Part shown: positions 1 through 10,706 of the stretch, piece by piece
Numbering within the stretch: position 1 is the first letter of the stretch
How the letters are laid out: the number at the start of each line of letters is the position of its first letter
Source: CAVVFX01 sp963777595
GTDB lineage: Bacteria; Acidobacteriota; Terriglobia; Bryobacterales; Bryobacteraceae
Assembly: GCA_963777595.1 (NCBI GenBank)
Contig: CAVZRE010000011.1
Span: forward strand, 1-64,000
Length of the DNA: 64,000 nt
Direction: 5' to 3'
Notes under the pieces: generated by a model
The model's input: the letters and a program-made list of their open reading frames with translations, nothing else
Databases searched by the model: none
What the model was told of the DNA's origin: nothing
Position numbers and translations under genes: made by a program

Positions 1-1801
1 GCTGGCACATCAGAATACTTCTCATCCACCACCACGGGCCAGTCCGTCAACGCGACCGGGCTGCCGTCGGGACAAACGACAGTTTACGCCACACTGAACT
101 CTCTCGTCGAGAACGTTTGGCAACCGAGATACTATAATTACGCGGTGAACACGAACGCGAGTTCAGTCGCGCCAGACGATGCGTCGACCTGCGTCGGCGG
201 AGCGCCGCCAGTCGTCGTGTACAACGACAACCTCAGCGGCAAGTACTCCGGTACATTCTGCATTGACCAGGGAGACGCGAAATATATCCAAAGCTGCACG
301 GCAGGCCTCGGCGTCTCAGCAACGACATCCTCGCCGTCAGGCCTGTTCTGGACTACTACGTTCACAGCCGACTATTGGGCCCCGGCTGGCATCGACCAAA
401 TGTTTTGCATTTGGGGGCAACGGGCTTCCCGGCGGCCGCGTGCAGCTAACCATAGCTAACGCAGTTCAGGTTTACGACGCGACGCCGACCATCACCGAAG
501 TTGACCAGTTCTCCAGCCTAGCCCCGGGCCGCACAGCGTATATCACGATCTGGGGAACTGGCTTCGGCGCACTCGGAAGCGCCAACACCCAACGTTCACG
601 CCCCAGCCAGGATCATGCGGCCACGCTGGCGACATCTCTTACCTGCAGGGCGCACCGCTTTTCTGGCAACCACCATTGCAGGAGCAAAACAGGAATCTCG
701 ACCAAATTAACGCGTTGTTAGTCGCCTCTTCGGCAGCCTGCGGGACCTACGACGTGCAGGTCACCTCAGGCGGCGAGACCGGCAACGGGTTTCAAGCGGG
801 GCCGCAGGCCGGCTCGCGAGCGCAGAGCAACAAGTCCCCTCAACCTGTCGTTGTCACGACAACGTCGGTAATGGACGGCAGCACGAATGTAACCGGGCTG
901 ATAAGGCCGATGGTCGTCGGTCAGCGGGTGTCCCTTGCCGCTGGCCAAGTGGCGAACCTCCTGCCGGGGCGTAGCTGTCTCGTCTGACGGCTGGTCGGTC
1001 ACGGGCGCATCTTACGTCGGCGGCTTTCCGGGAGGCGACCCCCAAAATACCGGCGGCCCCGTTGCCGCTGACCTGTCAGGCAGCCAAACCTACTTCTACT
1101 TCACGAACTCGGGCGCAGGCGTCGTGACCTACACGGCGAATCTTAGCGACGGGTCCTCGGTGTCGGCTACCACGAGCTACGGCGTTGTACGACCGACGGG
1201 CAACGCTATCGTCGGAACGCCCGGGACAGCGAGCGTCATACAACTCACGTCCCTGCCCCTCGAGCCGCCCGTGCCCCTGGCGCTCACCTACGGGAACACA
1301 ACGGACCCCAATCCCGCCGACACTGGGATGGTGTTCACGGCTCAGTTCACCGAGCCCAGCGCCTACCAGGGTGGGTCCATTGAGTGGGTCCAGCTTGTGA
1401 ACTCGGGCGTAGTTAACGTCGTGAACCAAAACGCTAACAGCACGGAGACGTGCTCCGGATTGGACACCAAGTACCCCAACGCCACCGAAAGCCCAACCAA
1501 CGACTCCCCCTACCAGGCGGTTGTGGTTGGAGTTGGTAACCTATCGGTGGCCGTTTCGAACAGCTTCACGATGTGGCTCATGTGGATGCCCCCGCCGGGC
1601 CCAGCCCCGTCGATATTTGTTCCCTTGGCCCAGCTGAGATGGTCGTGGAGCGCAGGGGCGAATTCGTCCGACGGCGGAAATACGTTCAGGCTGGTATCCC
1701 CCGTGCCCGCAGGAAACGTTACCTCTGCGGACACTTCCGTCTATCCGGCTTGGACGCAGAACGCAAAGGGCACAGGCGGCTGCGCAGTCACAACCAATTA
1801 G
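1..1801 (+). pseudogene. Decayed Ig/IPT-type secreted surface protein (5' end outside window)
   Basis: Translation shows a long beta-rich Thr/Ser/Gly protein typical of acidobacterial surface proteins, but it can only be read by switching frames: frame 1 to about 420, frame 2 to about 590 (with an IPT-like stretch around AYITIWGTGFGAL), frame 1 again to about 970, then frame 2 to the stop at 1801. At least three frameshifts therefore interrupt it. The start lies before base 1. The C-terminal end (DGGNTF...YPAWTQN) recurs in degraded form near 2.45-2.57 kb, so this gene was once duplicated. A surface or adhesion role is inference from the fold only. Long genes elsewhere in the window are intact, which favours real decay over sequencing error, but local error cannot be excluded. 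Confidence 0.6.
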
Positions 1802-1810
1802 GTAAAGAAC

Positions 1811-2326
1811 ATGAGACATCTAGAGATGATAATCGTAGCCGCCCTGATGGCGGGTGCCAGCATGGCCCAACAGGGCGATCGTGCGGCAGATCTGCAGGCG
1901 CAGCTTTGGCGCCTGCAGATCTCGCAACGGGTCACGCTGACCGCCCGCGTGATCTCCCGGGCCGCCAAGGTCGGACAGCCGGTGCTGGTTGAGCTCACCA
2001 TCAAGAACGTGTCGAACGGCCCAGTCGGGTACGGGGAGGAGATGGGAGGTGTAGAGCGGAGCTTTGGTCTGACCGTGTTTCGCGAGGACGGCACCGCCGC
2101 ACCGAGGGTTCCCCCGAAAGGCGGCATCTTCGGAGAGCGTGGAGCGGGGTGCGTAGGACACTCGACCCCGGCAAGGAGGCCACGGCCACGTTTACGTAAG
2201 CAAGGTCTTCGACCTGACGCGCAAAGGCAAGTACTATGCTCGATTTGCGCATGTGACTTCGGAGCTGCGGGTGTGCCCAACGAACTCGCCGTGTCCGACG
2301 TCGTGACGTTCGTGATCTCGGAGTGA
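1811..2326 (+). pseudogene. Small secreted protein, tandem copy 1, frameshifted
   Basis: It begins with a signal-peptide-like segment (MIIVAALMAGASMAQ) and a domain containing LVELTIKNVSNGPV, reminiscent of BsuPI-like or other Ig-like secreted domains. A block FREDGTAAPR and the C-terminus SDVVTFVISE are shared with the copy ending at 3083. Between about 2140 and 2290 the reading frame is wrong: the expected KVFDLTRKGKYYARF appears in another frame. The open frame to 2326 therefore encodes a nonsense middle. It starts 9 bases after the preceding Ig-like gene stops, suggesting a former operon. Function unknown. Confidence 0.55.
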
Positions 2327-2419
2327 TCGGCCGCACGCTCGCTTGCACCCTCAAACCGGCGTGGCCGCGCGGGTAGCCAGAGCGGCGGCGTCTGTCCCAT
2401 AAGGCTCCCGCAGCAACCC

Positions 2420-2574
2420 CGGAGACATCGCCCGCAGTACGCGACGGCGTGAATACGTGGGCATCGGTGAATCTGGCGCCGTCTGCGCCTGTTTCCTTCT
2501 CGGACACAACCGCCTACCCGAAGTGGACTGCGAACGTCAAGAACTTGGTAAACGGCGGTACAACTTATCAATAG
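2420..2574 (+). pseudogene. Remnant C-terminus of a duplicated Ig-like surface protein
   Basis: An open stretch without a start codon translates to a segment including DGVNTWASV and TAYPKWTANVKN, ending in TAG at 2574. It matches the C-terminus of the first Ig-like gene (DGGNTF..., SVYPAWTQN). Only the last ~50 codons are left, sitting exactly where a second copy of the surface gene should precede the second small secreted gene. This supports duplication of a two-gene module followed by deletion. Confidence 0.5.
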
Positions 2575-2583
2575 GCGGAGAAC

Positions 2584-3083
2584 ATGTCACACAAGCACAT
2601 CATCGTCGCGTTTGCCCTCGCGGGTAAGCGCAGCCACGGCGCAACAGCAGGCCGGGTGGGCCTCGCGCCTGCCCAGCCTCACTCAGCGCCAGCCTCACCA
2701 TCCAGGTCGCTCCCCAGACCTCAAGACCTGGCGAACCCGGCAGTGTCAACCTAACCCTCAAAAACGTGTCAGACGTCCCCAGCGGGTACGTGCAGTAGGT
2801 GGCGGAAATGGAGTATGAGACATCCTTATTCCGCGAAGACGGCACCGCTGCGCCAAGACTCCCCATCGGAAATCGCATTTATGGACTCGGGGGGAGCACG
2901 TGGAAGAAAACCCTCGCGCCTGGCGAGGAGGTCAAGGGCACACTTGAGCTAAGCAAGATTTTCGACCTCAAGGGCAAGGGCAAATACTACGTCCGGGCGT
3001 GGCGCCCAGTCTCCACTGAACGGGCGGGCTCGCCCAGGGGGGCGGCCACGTCCGACATCGCGACGTTCGTGATATCGGAATGA
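2584..3083 (+). pseudogene. Small secreted protein, tandem copy 2, frameshifted
   Basis: An ATG at 2584 with GGAG upstream opens a signal-like start (MSHKHIIVAFALAG), but the frame changes soon after. The second half is open from 2799 and encodes TSLFREDGTAAPRLP, a K/G-rich strand (FDLKGKGKYYVRAW) and the end SDIATFVISE. It is the paralogue of the gene at 1811-2326 and the better copy for judging the true C-terminal half. At least one frameshift lies between 2620 and 2800. Role unknown; a secreted Ig-like fold is likely. Confidence 0.5.
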
Positions 3084-3423
3084 CCGGCTGCACGCTACCG
3101 CCAGGCGGCCGAGCGACTAGCAGAGTGGCAGCCCAACAGCTCCACCGCCACCCCTTCAAAAATCAGCAACCTACCGGCGCTTTCTCTGCGTCTCCGCGCC
3201 TCTGCGTTGATCCGGTCTCTTCAAGGCGCCGTAGTGCCGATCCCGACGTTCCCGGTCGAGGGAAATGTCTTCTCGCTGCATAGCGGCACGGCGAAGAGCA
3301 CGAGCCCTGCGGCAAGGGTGTAGATGATGCTCTTCCGGGGAGCGCTCCGGGGGCTACCGCCGTTCGCTGAAGGCGAGCTGGTTCTGTTGATGTGGTGGGG
3401 GTTCATCGTGACTCCGAGGGATC
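3084..3423. other. Gene-free spacer with a low-complexity CTCTGCG-type motif
   Basis: No supported gene. Around 3181-3207 the sequence repeats the units TCTGCGTC, TCCGCGCC and TCTGCGTT, an imperfect tandem pattern of about 9 nt per unit. Confidence 0.4.
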
Positions 3424-5401
3424 ACCGGAACCTCCTCGGACGGCACCTGCACCATCAACGCCGGTGCATCCTCCATCAGCGTCGGCTCCGAAGTCGTCAC
3501 CGTCAACCTCAACGTCACCTTCCTCGTCGCCGGAACCTACACCGTCAACTCCGACGCCATCGACGCCTCCGGCCTGCTGTTTCCCTGGCAAGCCGCCGGA
3601 TCGTGGACGGTAACCGCAACGCCAGCGATCAGCGGTTTCTCGCCCATCTCAGCAACGCAGAATACGCCCCTCAGCATTTACGGGAGCGGATTCGGCGCTA
3701 CCCAAGGCACCGTCAAGTTGGGCAGCGCGCAAGTCCCGTCAGCCAACATCACCAGCTGGACCAACACCGCGATTGTCCTGACCGTTCCGTCCACCGCAGC
3801 GAGCGGCGACGTCTCCATTACCGAGGGCAGTCTGACCGCAACCAGCACCGCTCCGTTCCAATTCGTCCCGCCGGACTTCACCATGAGTTCGCCCTCCCCG
3901 TCCTCGGTCACTATCTACCCTAACGGCAGCCCGTCCGGCAGTTTCACCGAGATCGTCGCCGGCGCCAACTTCTCCGGAACGATTAACTTGTCCTATACCG
4001 TGCCCTCCCAAATCTCAAGCTACGTGACCCTTTCGCTGCCCTCATCCGTATCCCTGCCCGGCACCGGGACCTTCACCGCAACGATAACGGCCGGTGCGGA
4101 GCGCAGCAGGGTAGCTACAGTCTCACCGTCGTGGGTACCGCTACCAAGTCCGACGGCACCATCAGCACGCATCAGGTCGCCATCCCAATCGTGATAACTG
4201 CCCCACCGACCATTACGCTGAGCTCGCCGTCCCCATCGCCAGTGATCGTCTCGTCTAACCAAACTGTCAAGTTCATGGTGACCGTCTCCGCGGTGAACGG
4301 CATGACGGGAATTATCGGGTTCACAATCCCGCCGAATTACCAGGCATGCTGGGGAGGACAGGTCACGAGCCTCACCCCCCAGTCAGCGAACCTCACCGCC
4401 GCCAATCCGACTCAAACCCTCACCGGCACGATTGCTGCCGGCAGCAACTTGGGCAACTCCCCGGCCGTTTACGGCTGCCCTATTGAAGCGGTCAACGGCA
4501 TCCTGGGCTACGATGGGACGCTGACGCTCCAAGTCCCAGTCCTGGTGACCGCCGGAAGCACGTTCACCGTCACCGGCCCGACTGCGCCAATCACCCTCTA
4601 CGCCAACTCGACCGCGACCCCCGTGAACCTGCAGATCAATCCAGTCAACGGCTTCACCGGCAACGTCACGTTCACCACAACAACGCCGAATGTCACCGTG
4701 CAAGGTTCCACGGTCTACGTGAGCGGGGCGCAAACCCCAGCGCCGATCAACGTCCAATGGGCCTCCTCCACACTCCCAACGCCCAATCCTATCCCCATAA
4801 CAATCCTGGCCAACGGGCAAGCCGTACTTACGATAGGGGCCAATGTCCTGTCTAACCCTGGCACTTCCTTCACGCTTACGTCGTCCCCGGCGAGCCAGAC
4901 CGCAAACTCCTCCGGCGCGGCAACCATCCAGATCAACGTAAACGCCTCCAGCGCATTCACCGGTTGCGTCTCGTACGCACTGGACCAGATCGGCCAAAAG
5001 CACTACGCCCCGGCCGCTGAGATCGTGGTCAGGTACGTAGACTACAAGATCCGCGACCTTTCGCACGAGCAGAATTTCCGGGCCAAATACGGACTGGGCC
5101 GGTCGGATGGCGTGCTGCCCGCACCCGACGCAATTTTCGGCGTCGGGCGCCCTGCAACCCCTACCTCGTAAAGAGGATCGCGTCGGAGAGCGCGCCCGGC
5201 GACGCCCGCGATTTTGCGATTTTATCACTGCTTTTCATCTGCAACCCCAACAAAATTGAGGCCACCACCATTCTTGCTGAAGCTAGCCATGACACTACGG
5301 ACCCGATTAAGGCGCGCAACCTCGCGGCTGCGGCGAAGATCGTGGCGGATAAGTGCACCGCCCCGCAGAAAACCGCCTGCGCGAACGCACTGTCGCAGTA
5401 G
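3424..5401 (+). pseudogene. Decayed multi-domain Ig/IPT surface protein
   Basis: Frame 1 is open from about 3424 to 4194 and encodes repeated beta-sandwich segments, including an IPT/TIG-like block (LSIYGSGFGATQGTVKLG). Near 4100 the homologous frame shifts (GSYSLTVVGTATKSDG continues in the other frame) and stays open to 5171 with more Pro/Ser-rich Ig-like units. After about 4970 the character changes abruptly (SYALDQIGQKHYAP), and near 5155 another frame carries on with NKIEATTILAEA and AAAAKIVADKC to a stop at about 5401. The tail looks like a different, alpha-helical protein joined on. There is no clear start codon. Probable surface protein; function unknown. Confidence 0.5.
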
Positions 5402-5938
5402 TTCTGCGCTCGTTGCCGTCGAGCGCCTCCTCCGGGCGGTCCGCACGGATGTCTTGCGGCGGTTAGGCCCACGACCCGACCACCCACTCGGCTTCGTCCC
5501 GCGAAATCGAGTGGTCCGACTTCACCGGTGGCTGAGGCAGCCTCGCCCGTTGACGCCGGCAACCCAAAAATCCACTCTTCAAAACCAATAGCCTACCGTC
5601 CTCCACTCACTGTTCAGCTTCGACCGCCAGCTATCCTGGAAACAAGGAGGGGAAGTGCGCAATTTGGGTTCGATCCGCAAAATCCGCCTCGTCGCAGCCA
5701 ACAAATGGAAGAACGCAAAATCCGAAAGCAGGCGCGAAACAATTTTTCCATTGAACCCACTTTACGTTACCCTTACATCCTAAGCGAATGCCTCAGCCAA
5801 GCAAACCCGCGAATCCGCCCACGCAGTTCGTTTTTCAGCCCAGCAGAAAATCGCCAAATTCTGCACAATGGTGCACAATTCCCCATCCCAATTGGCTTCC
5901 TTCCGCAAAATGCTCCTCTCTGCGACAATCATGATCAG
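5402..5938. other. Gene-free region before the phosphohydrolase genes
   Basis: A frame is open here, but it lacks coding character and is only the upstream extension of the next gene. No RNA gene or convincing promoter was recognised. Confidence 0.5.
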
Positions 5939-7917
5939 ATGCCCCCTCCCTTCATCGCCTACATCGGACCCGGCGCAGGCTTCGCTTTTCTGGGCGGCTT
6001 TCTGAGTACGCTCGGCGGCGCATTCCTCACCGCTCTCTCCTTCCTCCTCTGGCCCATCCGCACCGCCCGTGCCCTCATCCGTCGCCGCCACGGCTTCCGC
6101 AAAGCCAAAATCCAGCGCCTCATCTTCCTCGGACTCGACGGCCTCGATCCCCGTCTCACCCAGCGCTTCATGGCCGAAGGCCGGCTGCCCAACCTGCAGC
6201 GCCTCCAGCAACAAGGCTCCTTTCACCGCCTCCGCACCACCTTCCCCTCTCTTTCCCCCGTCGCCTGGTCCACCTTTGCCACCGGCGTTAACCCCGCCAA
6301 GCACAACATCTTCGATTTTCTGAACCGCAGCCTGCAGTCCTACATCCCGGAACTTTCGTCCTCCAAGGTCCGTCCGCCGCGCCGCATTCTCCGCATCGGC
6401 CGCTTCCGCATCCCCTTGTCCCGCCCGGTCGTCGAGCTTCGCCGCAAGAGTCAGCCGTTTTGGAAAATCCTGGCCGAAAGCTCCATCGGCAGCACCATCC
6501 TCCGCGTCCCCATCACCTTCCCGCCGGAGAAGTTCGACGGGCGCCTCCTCTCCGCCATGTGCACGCCCGACCTTCGCGGCACCCAGGGCAGCTTCACCCA
6601 ATTCACCACCCGTCTCGACACCTGCGACTACCAAAGCGGTACCCGCTGCCCTCTGCGCCGCAACGGCGAGTATCTCGAAGGTGTGCTGGAGGGCCCGCAA
6701 GCCGGCGATGCGACCCTCTCAGTCCCTTTCCAGATCCACCTGGGAGCCGACGCCATCACCCTGGAGATCGCCGGCCAGAGCCATCTTCTGCGGCCCGGCG
6801 AATACTCGCCTTGGATCAAAATCGCCTTCTCCGCCGCGCCCGGCGTCCACGTCCATGGCATTGCGCGCTTCCGCATCACCGAAAACGGCTCGGAGTTCTC
6901 TCTCTACGTAACCCCCATCCAGATCGACCCCGAAGCGCCCGCGCTGCCCATCAGCCATCCCGGCTATTACGCTGCGTACCTCGCCAAACTCCTCGGCTCT
7001 TTCGCGACCGTCGGTATGGCCGAAGATACCTGGGCGCTGAACGAAGGCGTCATCGACGAGCAGGCTTTTCTCGACCAGGCCTGGTCCCTCCTTGCCGAAC
7101 GCGAAGCCATGTTCGACAACGCTCTCGCGCACACCCGTCGCGGCGTAGTCGCCTGCGTCTTCGACACCAGCGACCGCGTGCAGCACATGTTCTATCGCCA
7201 TTTCGAAGGTCGCGGCGATCCCCAATGGCAGGGCGCCATCGCCGACCTCTACGAACGGATGGATCGCCTCGTCGGAAAAGCCATGCAGCACATCGACGAC
7301 AACACCATGCTTTTCGTCCTCTCCGACCACGGCTTCTGCAGCTTCCGCCGCGCGGTGAATCTCAACTCCTGGCTGCGCCAGAACGGCTATCTCGCGCTCA
7401 CCGGCAATGTCGATCGACTGGACCCGCACCCGCGCCTACTGTCTCGGCCTCAGCGGACTGTATCTCAACCTTTGCGGCCGCGAAGCCCAAGGCATAGTTA
7501 AGCCCGGCGCGGAAGCGGAAGCTCTCAAGCACGAGCTCATCGCCAAACTCTCCGGCTTCCGCGACGAGGAACTCGATCAGGTTGCCATCCGTCAGATGTA
7601 TTTGACCAGCAATCTCTATCGCGGACCTTATCTTGACGCGGCGCCGGACCTGATCGTCGGCTACAACGAGGGCTACCGCACCAGCTGGGACGCCGCGGTC
7701 GGCAAAGTCCGCAGCTCGGGTGATCGAGGACAATCCCAAAGCCTGGAGCGGAGACCATTGCGTCGACCCCCTGCTCGTCCCAGGCGTGCTTTTCTGCAAT
7801 CGCAAAATCGACTCCGAGGATCCCGGCATCGAAGACATGGCGCCCACCGCGCTGCATCTTTTCGGAATCGATCCGCCCGCCTGGATGGACGGCAAGCCGC
7901 TATGCACGTCCGCTTAG
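5939..7917 (+). pseudogene. Alkaline-phosphatase-superfamily phosphohydrolase (COG3379-like), copy 1, two frameshifts
   Basis: ATG 5939 gives an N-terminus with a hydrophobic stretch (IAYIGPGAGFAFLGGF, then ALSFLLW), followed by the AP-superfamily core: LGLDGLDP (metal-binding Asp), SPVAWSTFATG (nucleophile region), and LSDHGFCSFRRA (metal-binding Asp/His) near 7320. Around 7410-7420 the frame shifts to frame 3 and around 7720 to frame 1, where the C-terminus SGDHCVDPLLVPG runs to the TAG at 7917. All segments align with the intact neighbour, so the gene is complete but broken twice. Its stop overlaps the next start by 16 nt. The family removes phosphate from phosphodiesters or sugar phosphates; the substrate is unknown. 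Confidence 0.7.
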
Positions 7918-9713
7918 CCCACGCTTTCGTCTGTGCCATTCTCCTCACCGCCTGTACTCGCCCACCCCAACCTCATCACCGGCTCATCATCCTGGGTGTC
8001 GACGGCATGGACCCGCACTTCGTAGAAAGCCACTGGAACGAACTGCCCAACGTTCGCCGCCTTTGCGCCCAAGGCACGTTGTCGACGCTCGCAACCACCA
8101 CGCCTCCGCAAAGTCCCGTCGCTTGGGCGACCTTCAGCACCGGTCTCGACCCCATCGAGCATGGCGTCTTCGACTTCGTTCATCGCGATCCGGCCACGCT
8201 CCAACCCATGTCTTCGTTCGCCGAAACCCTGCCGCCCGCGCACCAACTCTCCATCGGTCCTTATTTATTGCCGCTCTCCAGAGCCCAAGTTCGTTCTTTC
8301 CGCCACGGCCGGACTTTCTGGGAGATCCTCGCCGGGCACGGTATTCCCACCACGGTGATCCGGATGCCCGGCAATTACCCTCCTATTCCAGGAGCAGGCG
8401 AACAACTGGCCGGCATGGGCACTCCGGACCTCGAAGGAACCTTTGGCACTTTCACCTACTACACAGACGATGCTCTCGAAGTTGCCCACGACGTTCCCGG
8501 AGGCCGCTTCGTCCCGGTGAGCGCCAAGCAAGGCCGCGCCATCCTCCCCATCGAAGGACCACCCGATACCCTCCGCCGCGATCAGGCCCGCACGCATCTC
8601 GATCTCGTCGCCGACATCGACCCGGCCTCAGCCGCTGCCCGCTTCAGCATCGACGGCCAACAATTCATCCTCAAACAAGGAGAATGGTCGCCGTGGATTC
8701 GAGTCACCTTTCCCCTGATCAACCATGTCGCCGGCGTTCACGGCATGTTCCGCCTCTACACACGCCAGTTGCAAGGTGGAATCCGCATCTACCGGTCGCC
8801 CCTCAACATCGATCCTTTCGATCCGGCGCTCCCGATCTCGCAGCCCTCCGGCTTCAGTCGCGACCTTGCCAATCGCATAGGTCCCACCTACACTCAGGGC
8901 ATCGAAGAGGACACCGCAGCGCTGCGGCAAGGCGTGTTCACGCTGCCCGAATACCTGACGCAAAGCCGCATCGTCCAGTCCGAGCACCAGGCGCTCCTCC
9001 GCGATTCTCTCGCGCACTACCGCGACGGGCTTCTCTTCTTTTACTTCTCCGAAGTCGACCAGAACTCCCATGTGCTCTGGGGCAAGCACGAAGACGAGTT
9101 GCTCGCAACCTATCGCAGCATTGATGGCTCGATCGGGGCCGTCTTATCAGCCGCCCCCGATGCGACCATCATGGTGATGTCCGATCATGGCTTCGCAGCC
9201 TTCGATTATGCCTTCAACCTCAATACCTGGCTCGAGAAGAACGGCTTCAAGAACCGGGCATATGCCATGGGACTGAATGCCCTGTACGTCAATCTGTCCG
9301 GACGCGAGAAGCACGGCATTGTGCATGACGGGCCCGAACGCGAGGCCTTTCTGACGGAATTGAGCCGGCGCCTGTTGGCCGAGAGATTCGAAGACGAGCC
9401 CGTGATCCAAAGCGTCACCCGTTTGCCCCGCACCACGAACCGTTTTGCGCCCGACCTCATCATCGGCTACGCACCCGGCTATCGAGCCTCCTGGGAGACC
9501 GCGCTGGGCGAAGCTTCGCCGGAAATCGTCGAACCCAACACGGACGCCTGGATTGGCGATCACTGCATCGCAGCGGAAGCAGTACCGGGTATCCTGGTCA
9601 CGAATCGGAAGTTGTCGCTTTCTGACCCGCGATTGAAGGACCTCACCGTGACCATCCTTAAAGAGTTCGGAGTGCCCGCTCCGCCGGAAATGAAAGGACG
9701 CCCGATCTACTGA
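7902..9713 (+). CDS. Alkaline-phosphatase-superfamily phosphohydrolase (COG3379-like) lipoprotein, copy 2
   Basis: A 603-aa protein. ATG 7902 is chosen because it opens a lipoprotein signal with the lipobox LLTAC and overlaps the preceding stop; upstream codons in this frame belong to copy 1. Motifs include LGVDGMDP near residue 32 (metal Asp), SPVAWATFSTG (the nucleophile region of type I phosphodiesterase/nucleotide-pyrophosphatase folds), SEVDQNSH, and MSDHGFAAFDYAF (metal Asp/His). It is the intact paralogue of the frameshifted gene upstream and probably acts at the periplasmic face of a membrane. The next gene starts one base after its stop, so it likely forms an operon with the two small downstream genes. 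Substrate unknown. Confidence 0.85.
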   Translation: MHVRLAHAFVCAILLTACTRPPQPHHRLIILGVDGMDPHFVESHWNELPNVRRLCAQGTLSTLATTTPPQSPVAWATFSTGLDPIEHGVFDFVHRDPATLQPMSSFAETLPPAHQLSIGPYLLPLSRAQVRSFRHGRTFWEILAGHGIPTTVIRMPGNYPPIPGAGEQLAGMGTPDLEGTFGTFTYYTDDALEVAHDVPGGRFVPVSAKQGRAILPIEGPPDTLRRDQARTHLDLVADIDPASAAARFSIDGQQFILKQGEWSPWIRVTFPLINHVAGVHGMFRLYTRQLQGGIRIYRSPLNIDPFDPALPISQPSGFSRDLANRIGPTYTQGIEEDTAALRQGVFTLPEYLTQSRIVQSEHQALLRDSLAHYRDGLLFFYFSEVDQNSHVLWGKHEDELLATYRSIDGSIGAVLSAAPDATIMVMSDHGFAAFDYAFNLNTWLEKNGFKNRAYAMGLNALYVNLSGREKHGIVHDGPEREAFLTELSRRLLAERFEDEPVIQSVTRLPRTTNRFAPDLIIGYAPGYRASWETALGEASPEIVEPNTDAWIGDHCIAAEAVPGILVTNRKLSLSDPRLKDLTVTILKEFGVPAPPEMKGRPIY

Positions 9714-9714
9714 C

Positions 9715-9903
9715 ATGCCCAAATCCATTAAGTTGAATTCCGACCTCTGGCAGCGCGTCGAGCAGCATGCAAAGAAAGCTGGCTACAGTTCGCCCGAAGA
9801 GTTCGTGGAGCATGTACTTGAGAAAGAACTCTCGAAAAGTGAGGAGGCAGCGTCGCAGGAAGAAGTGGAACGGCGGTTAAGAGGTCTGGGTTATCTGGAG
9901 TGA
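9715..9903 (+). CDS. 62-aa ribbon-helix-helix-like protein
   Basis: The start lies one base after the phosphohydrolase stop and the end overlaps the next gene, so it is embedded in an operon. The sequence IKLNSDLWQRVEQHAKK followed by YSSPEEFVEHVLEKEL has the strand-helix-helix pattern of CopG/Arc-type ribbon-helix-helix proteins. The charged tail ends in RRLRGLGYLE. No toxin partner is visible, so an antitoxin role is not supported. It could be a small regulator or a partner of the phosphohydrolase. The fold assignment is inference. Confidence 0.65.
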   Translation: MPKSIKLNSDLWQRVEQHAKKAGYSSPEEFVEHVLEKELSKSEEAASQEEVERRLRGLGYLE

Positions 9904-10628
9904 TATCTGGAATGATCCCGCTCGCCATCCTCACCGGGATCCTGACCACGTTGATTGTGCGCGGCACCACCAATCAGTCCGCGCTGCGAGCCGTCATCAG
10001 AAAGATTCAGGCTGATCTTCTGGAGTTTCGTCTTTACTTTGATGAACCACGGTTGATCTGGCAAGCCCAGATGAACCTCGTTCGCGACAACCTCCGGCTC
10101 TGCCTGCTCTTCCTCCCGGCGACGTTGCTTCTTGCGATCCCCATGCTATGGCTGATCCTGCAACTCGACCTTGTCTACGGGTTTCGACCGCTACATGTCG
10201 GCGAGACCGCCGTCTTCACGGCGAAATTAATACGTCCTCTCAATCCAGCGGATCAACTCGAGGCGCGGGGCCTGCCCGGGGTAAAGATAGATTCTCCTCC
10301 AATCCGAATAGCAAGCGACCGTCAAGTCGTGTGGCGAATCCGCCCTGATAGCGAGGGTCGAAGCGCAGTCGATGTGAAGCTGAACGGTCGGACGGTCCGG
10401 AAGGTCATAATGACCGGCGATTCCCGGCTAATCTCCCCCCGCCGCTCAACTTCGCTCAGCGACTTCCTGCTACATCCCGAAGAGCCGCGCCTGCCGGAGG
10501 GGGACATAGCGTGGCTCGAAGTCGACTATCCCAGAAGGAATTCTACAATCCCCTGGCTGGTCTGGTTCCTGATCGTCTCGATGGCAGCCGCATTCGTATC
10601 GGCTCGCGCCCTGAAGATGCTTAACTGA
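9900..10628 (+). CDS. Three-TM membrane protein in the phosphohydrolase operon
   Basis: GTG 9900 overlaps the previous stop; an in-frame ATG at 9912 is the alternative start. The order is an N-terminal membrane helix (IPLAILTGILTTLIV), a charged amphipathic stretch, a strong second helix (LCLLFLPATLLLAIPMLWLIL), a beta-rich domain of about 120 residues probably outside the membrane, and a C-terminal helix (WLVWFLIVSMAAAFV). The helix/coiled-coil/helix layout loosely recalls Oxa1-superfamily proteins such as DUF106, but no defining motif was found. Likely the third gene of the phosphohydrolase operon; function unknown. Confidence 0.7.
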   Translation: MISGMIPLAILTGILTTLIVRGTTNQSALRAVIRKIQADLLEFRLYFDEPRLIWQAQMNLVRDNLRLCLLFLPATLLLAIPMLWLILQLDLVYGFRPLHVGETAVFTAKLIRPLNPADQLEARGLPGVKIDSPPIRIASDRQVVWRIRPDSEGRSAVDVKLNGRTVRKVIMTGDSRLISPRRSTSLSDFLLHPEEPRLPEGDIAWLEVDYPRRNSTIPWLVWFLIVSMAAAFVSARALKMLN

Positions 10629-10635
10629 GCCCGAC

Positions 10636-10663
10636 GGTGAGGTGGCAGAGTGGTCGAATGCGG
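10636..10663 (+). pseudogene. 5' half of a tRNA-Ser gene (28-nt fragment)
   Basis: These 28 bases (acceptor 5' strand GGTGAGG, the whole D arm and the first bases of the anticodon stem) are identical to the first 28 bases of tRNA-Ser(CGA) at 53669-53758. Identity stops at the anticodon stem, and no anticodon, T arm or 3' acceptor follows. It is a fragment, not a working tRNA. It may mark an old integration or recombination event. Confidence 0.75.
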
Positions 10664-10706
10664 TGTTGTCTCCTGCATCCCTGCCCGGCCATGTTACATT
10701 TCACCG

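Noticed and set aside
1..7917. All frameshifts in the first 8 kb being sequencing errors
   Set aside because: Genes of 3-4.7 kb elsewhere in the window are intact, and the frameshifts fall in duplicated or decaying genes; still, only raw reads can settle it.
8063..9124. 353-codon open frame overlapping the second phosphohydrolase
   Set aside because: Arg/Pro/His-rich shadow of the GC-rich real gene in another frame; no motif, no ribosome site.
9715..9903. Antitoxin of a toxin-antitoxin pair
   Set aside because: RHH-like sequence, but the neighbour is a three-helix membrane protein, not a toxin; the gene belongs to the phosphohydrolase operon.
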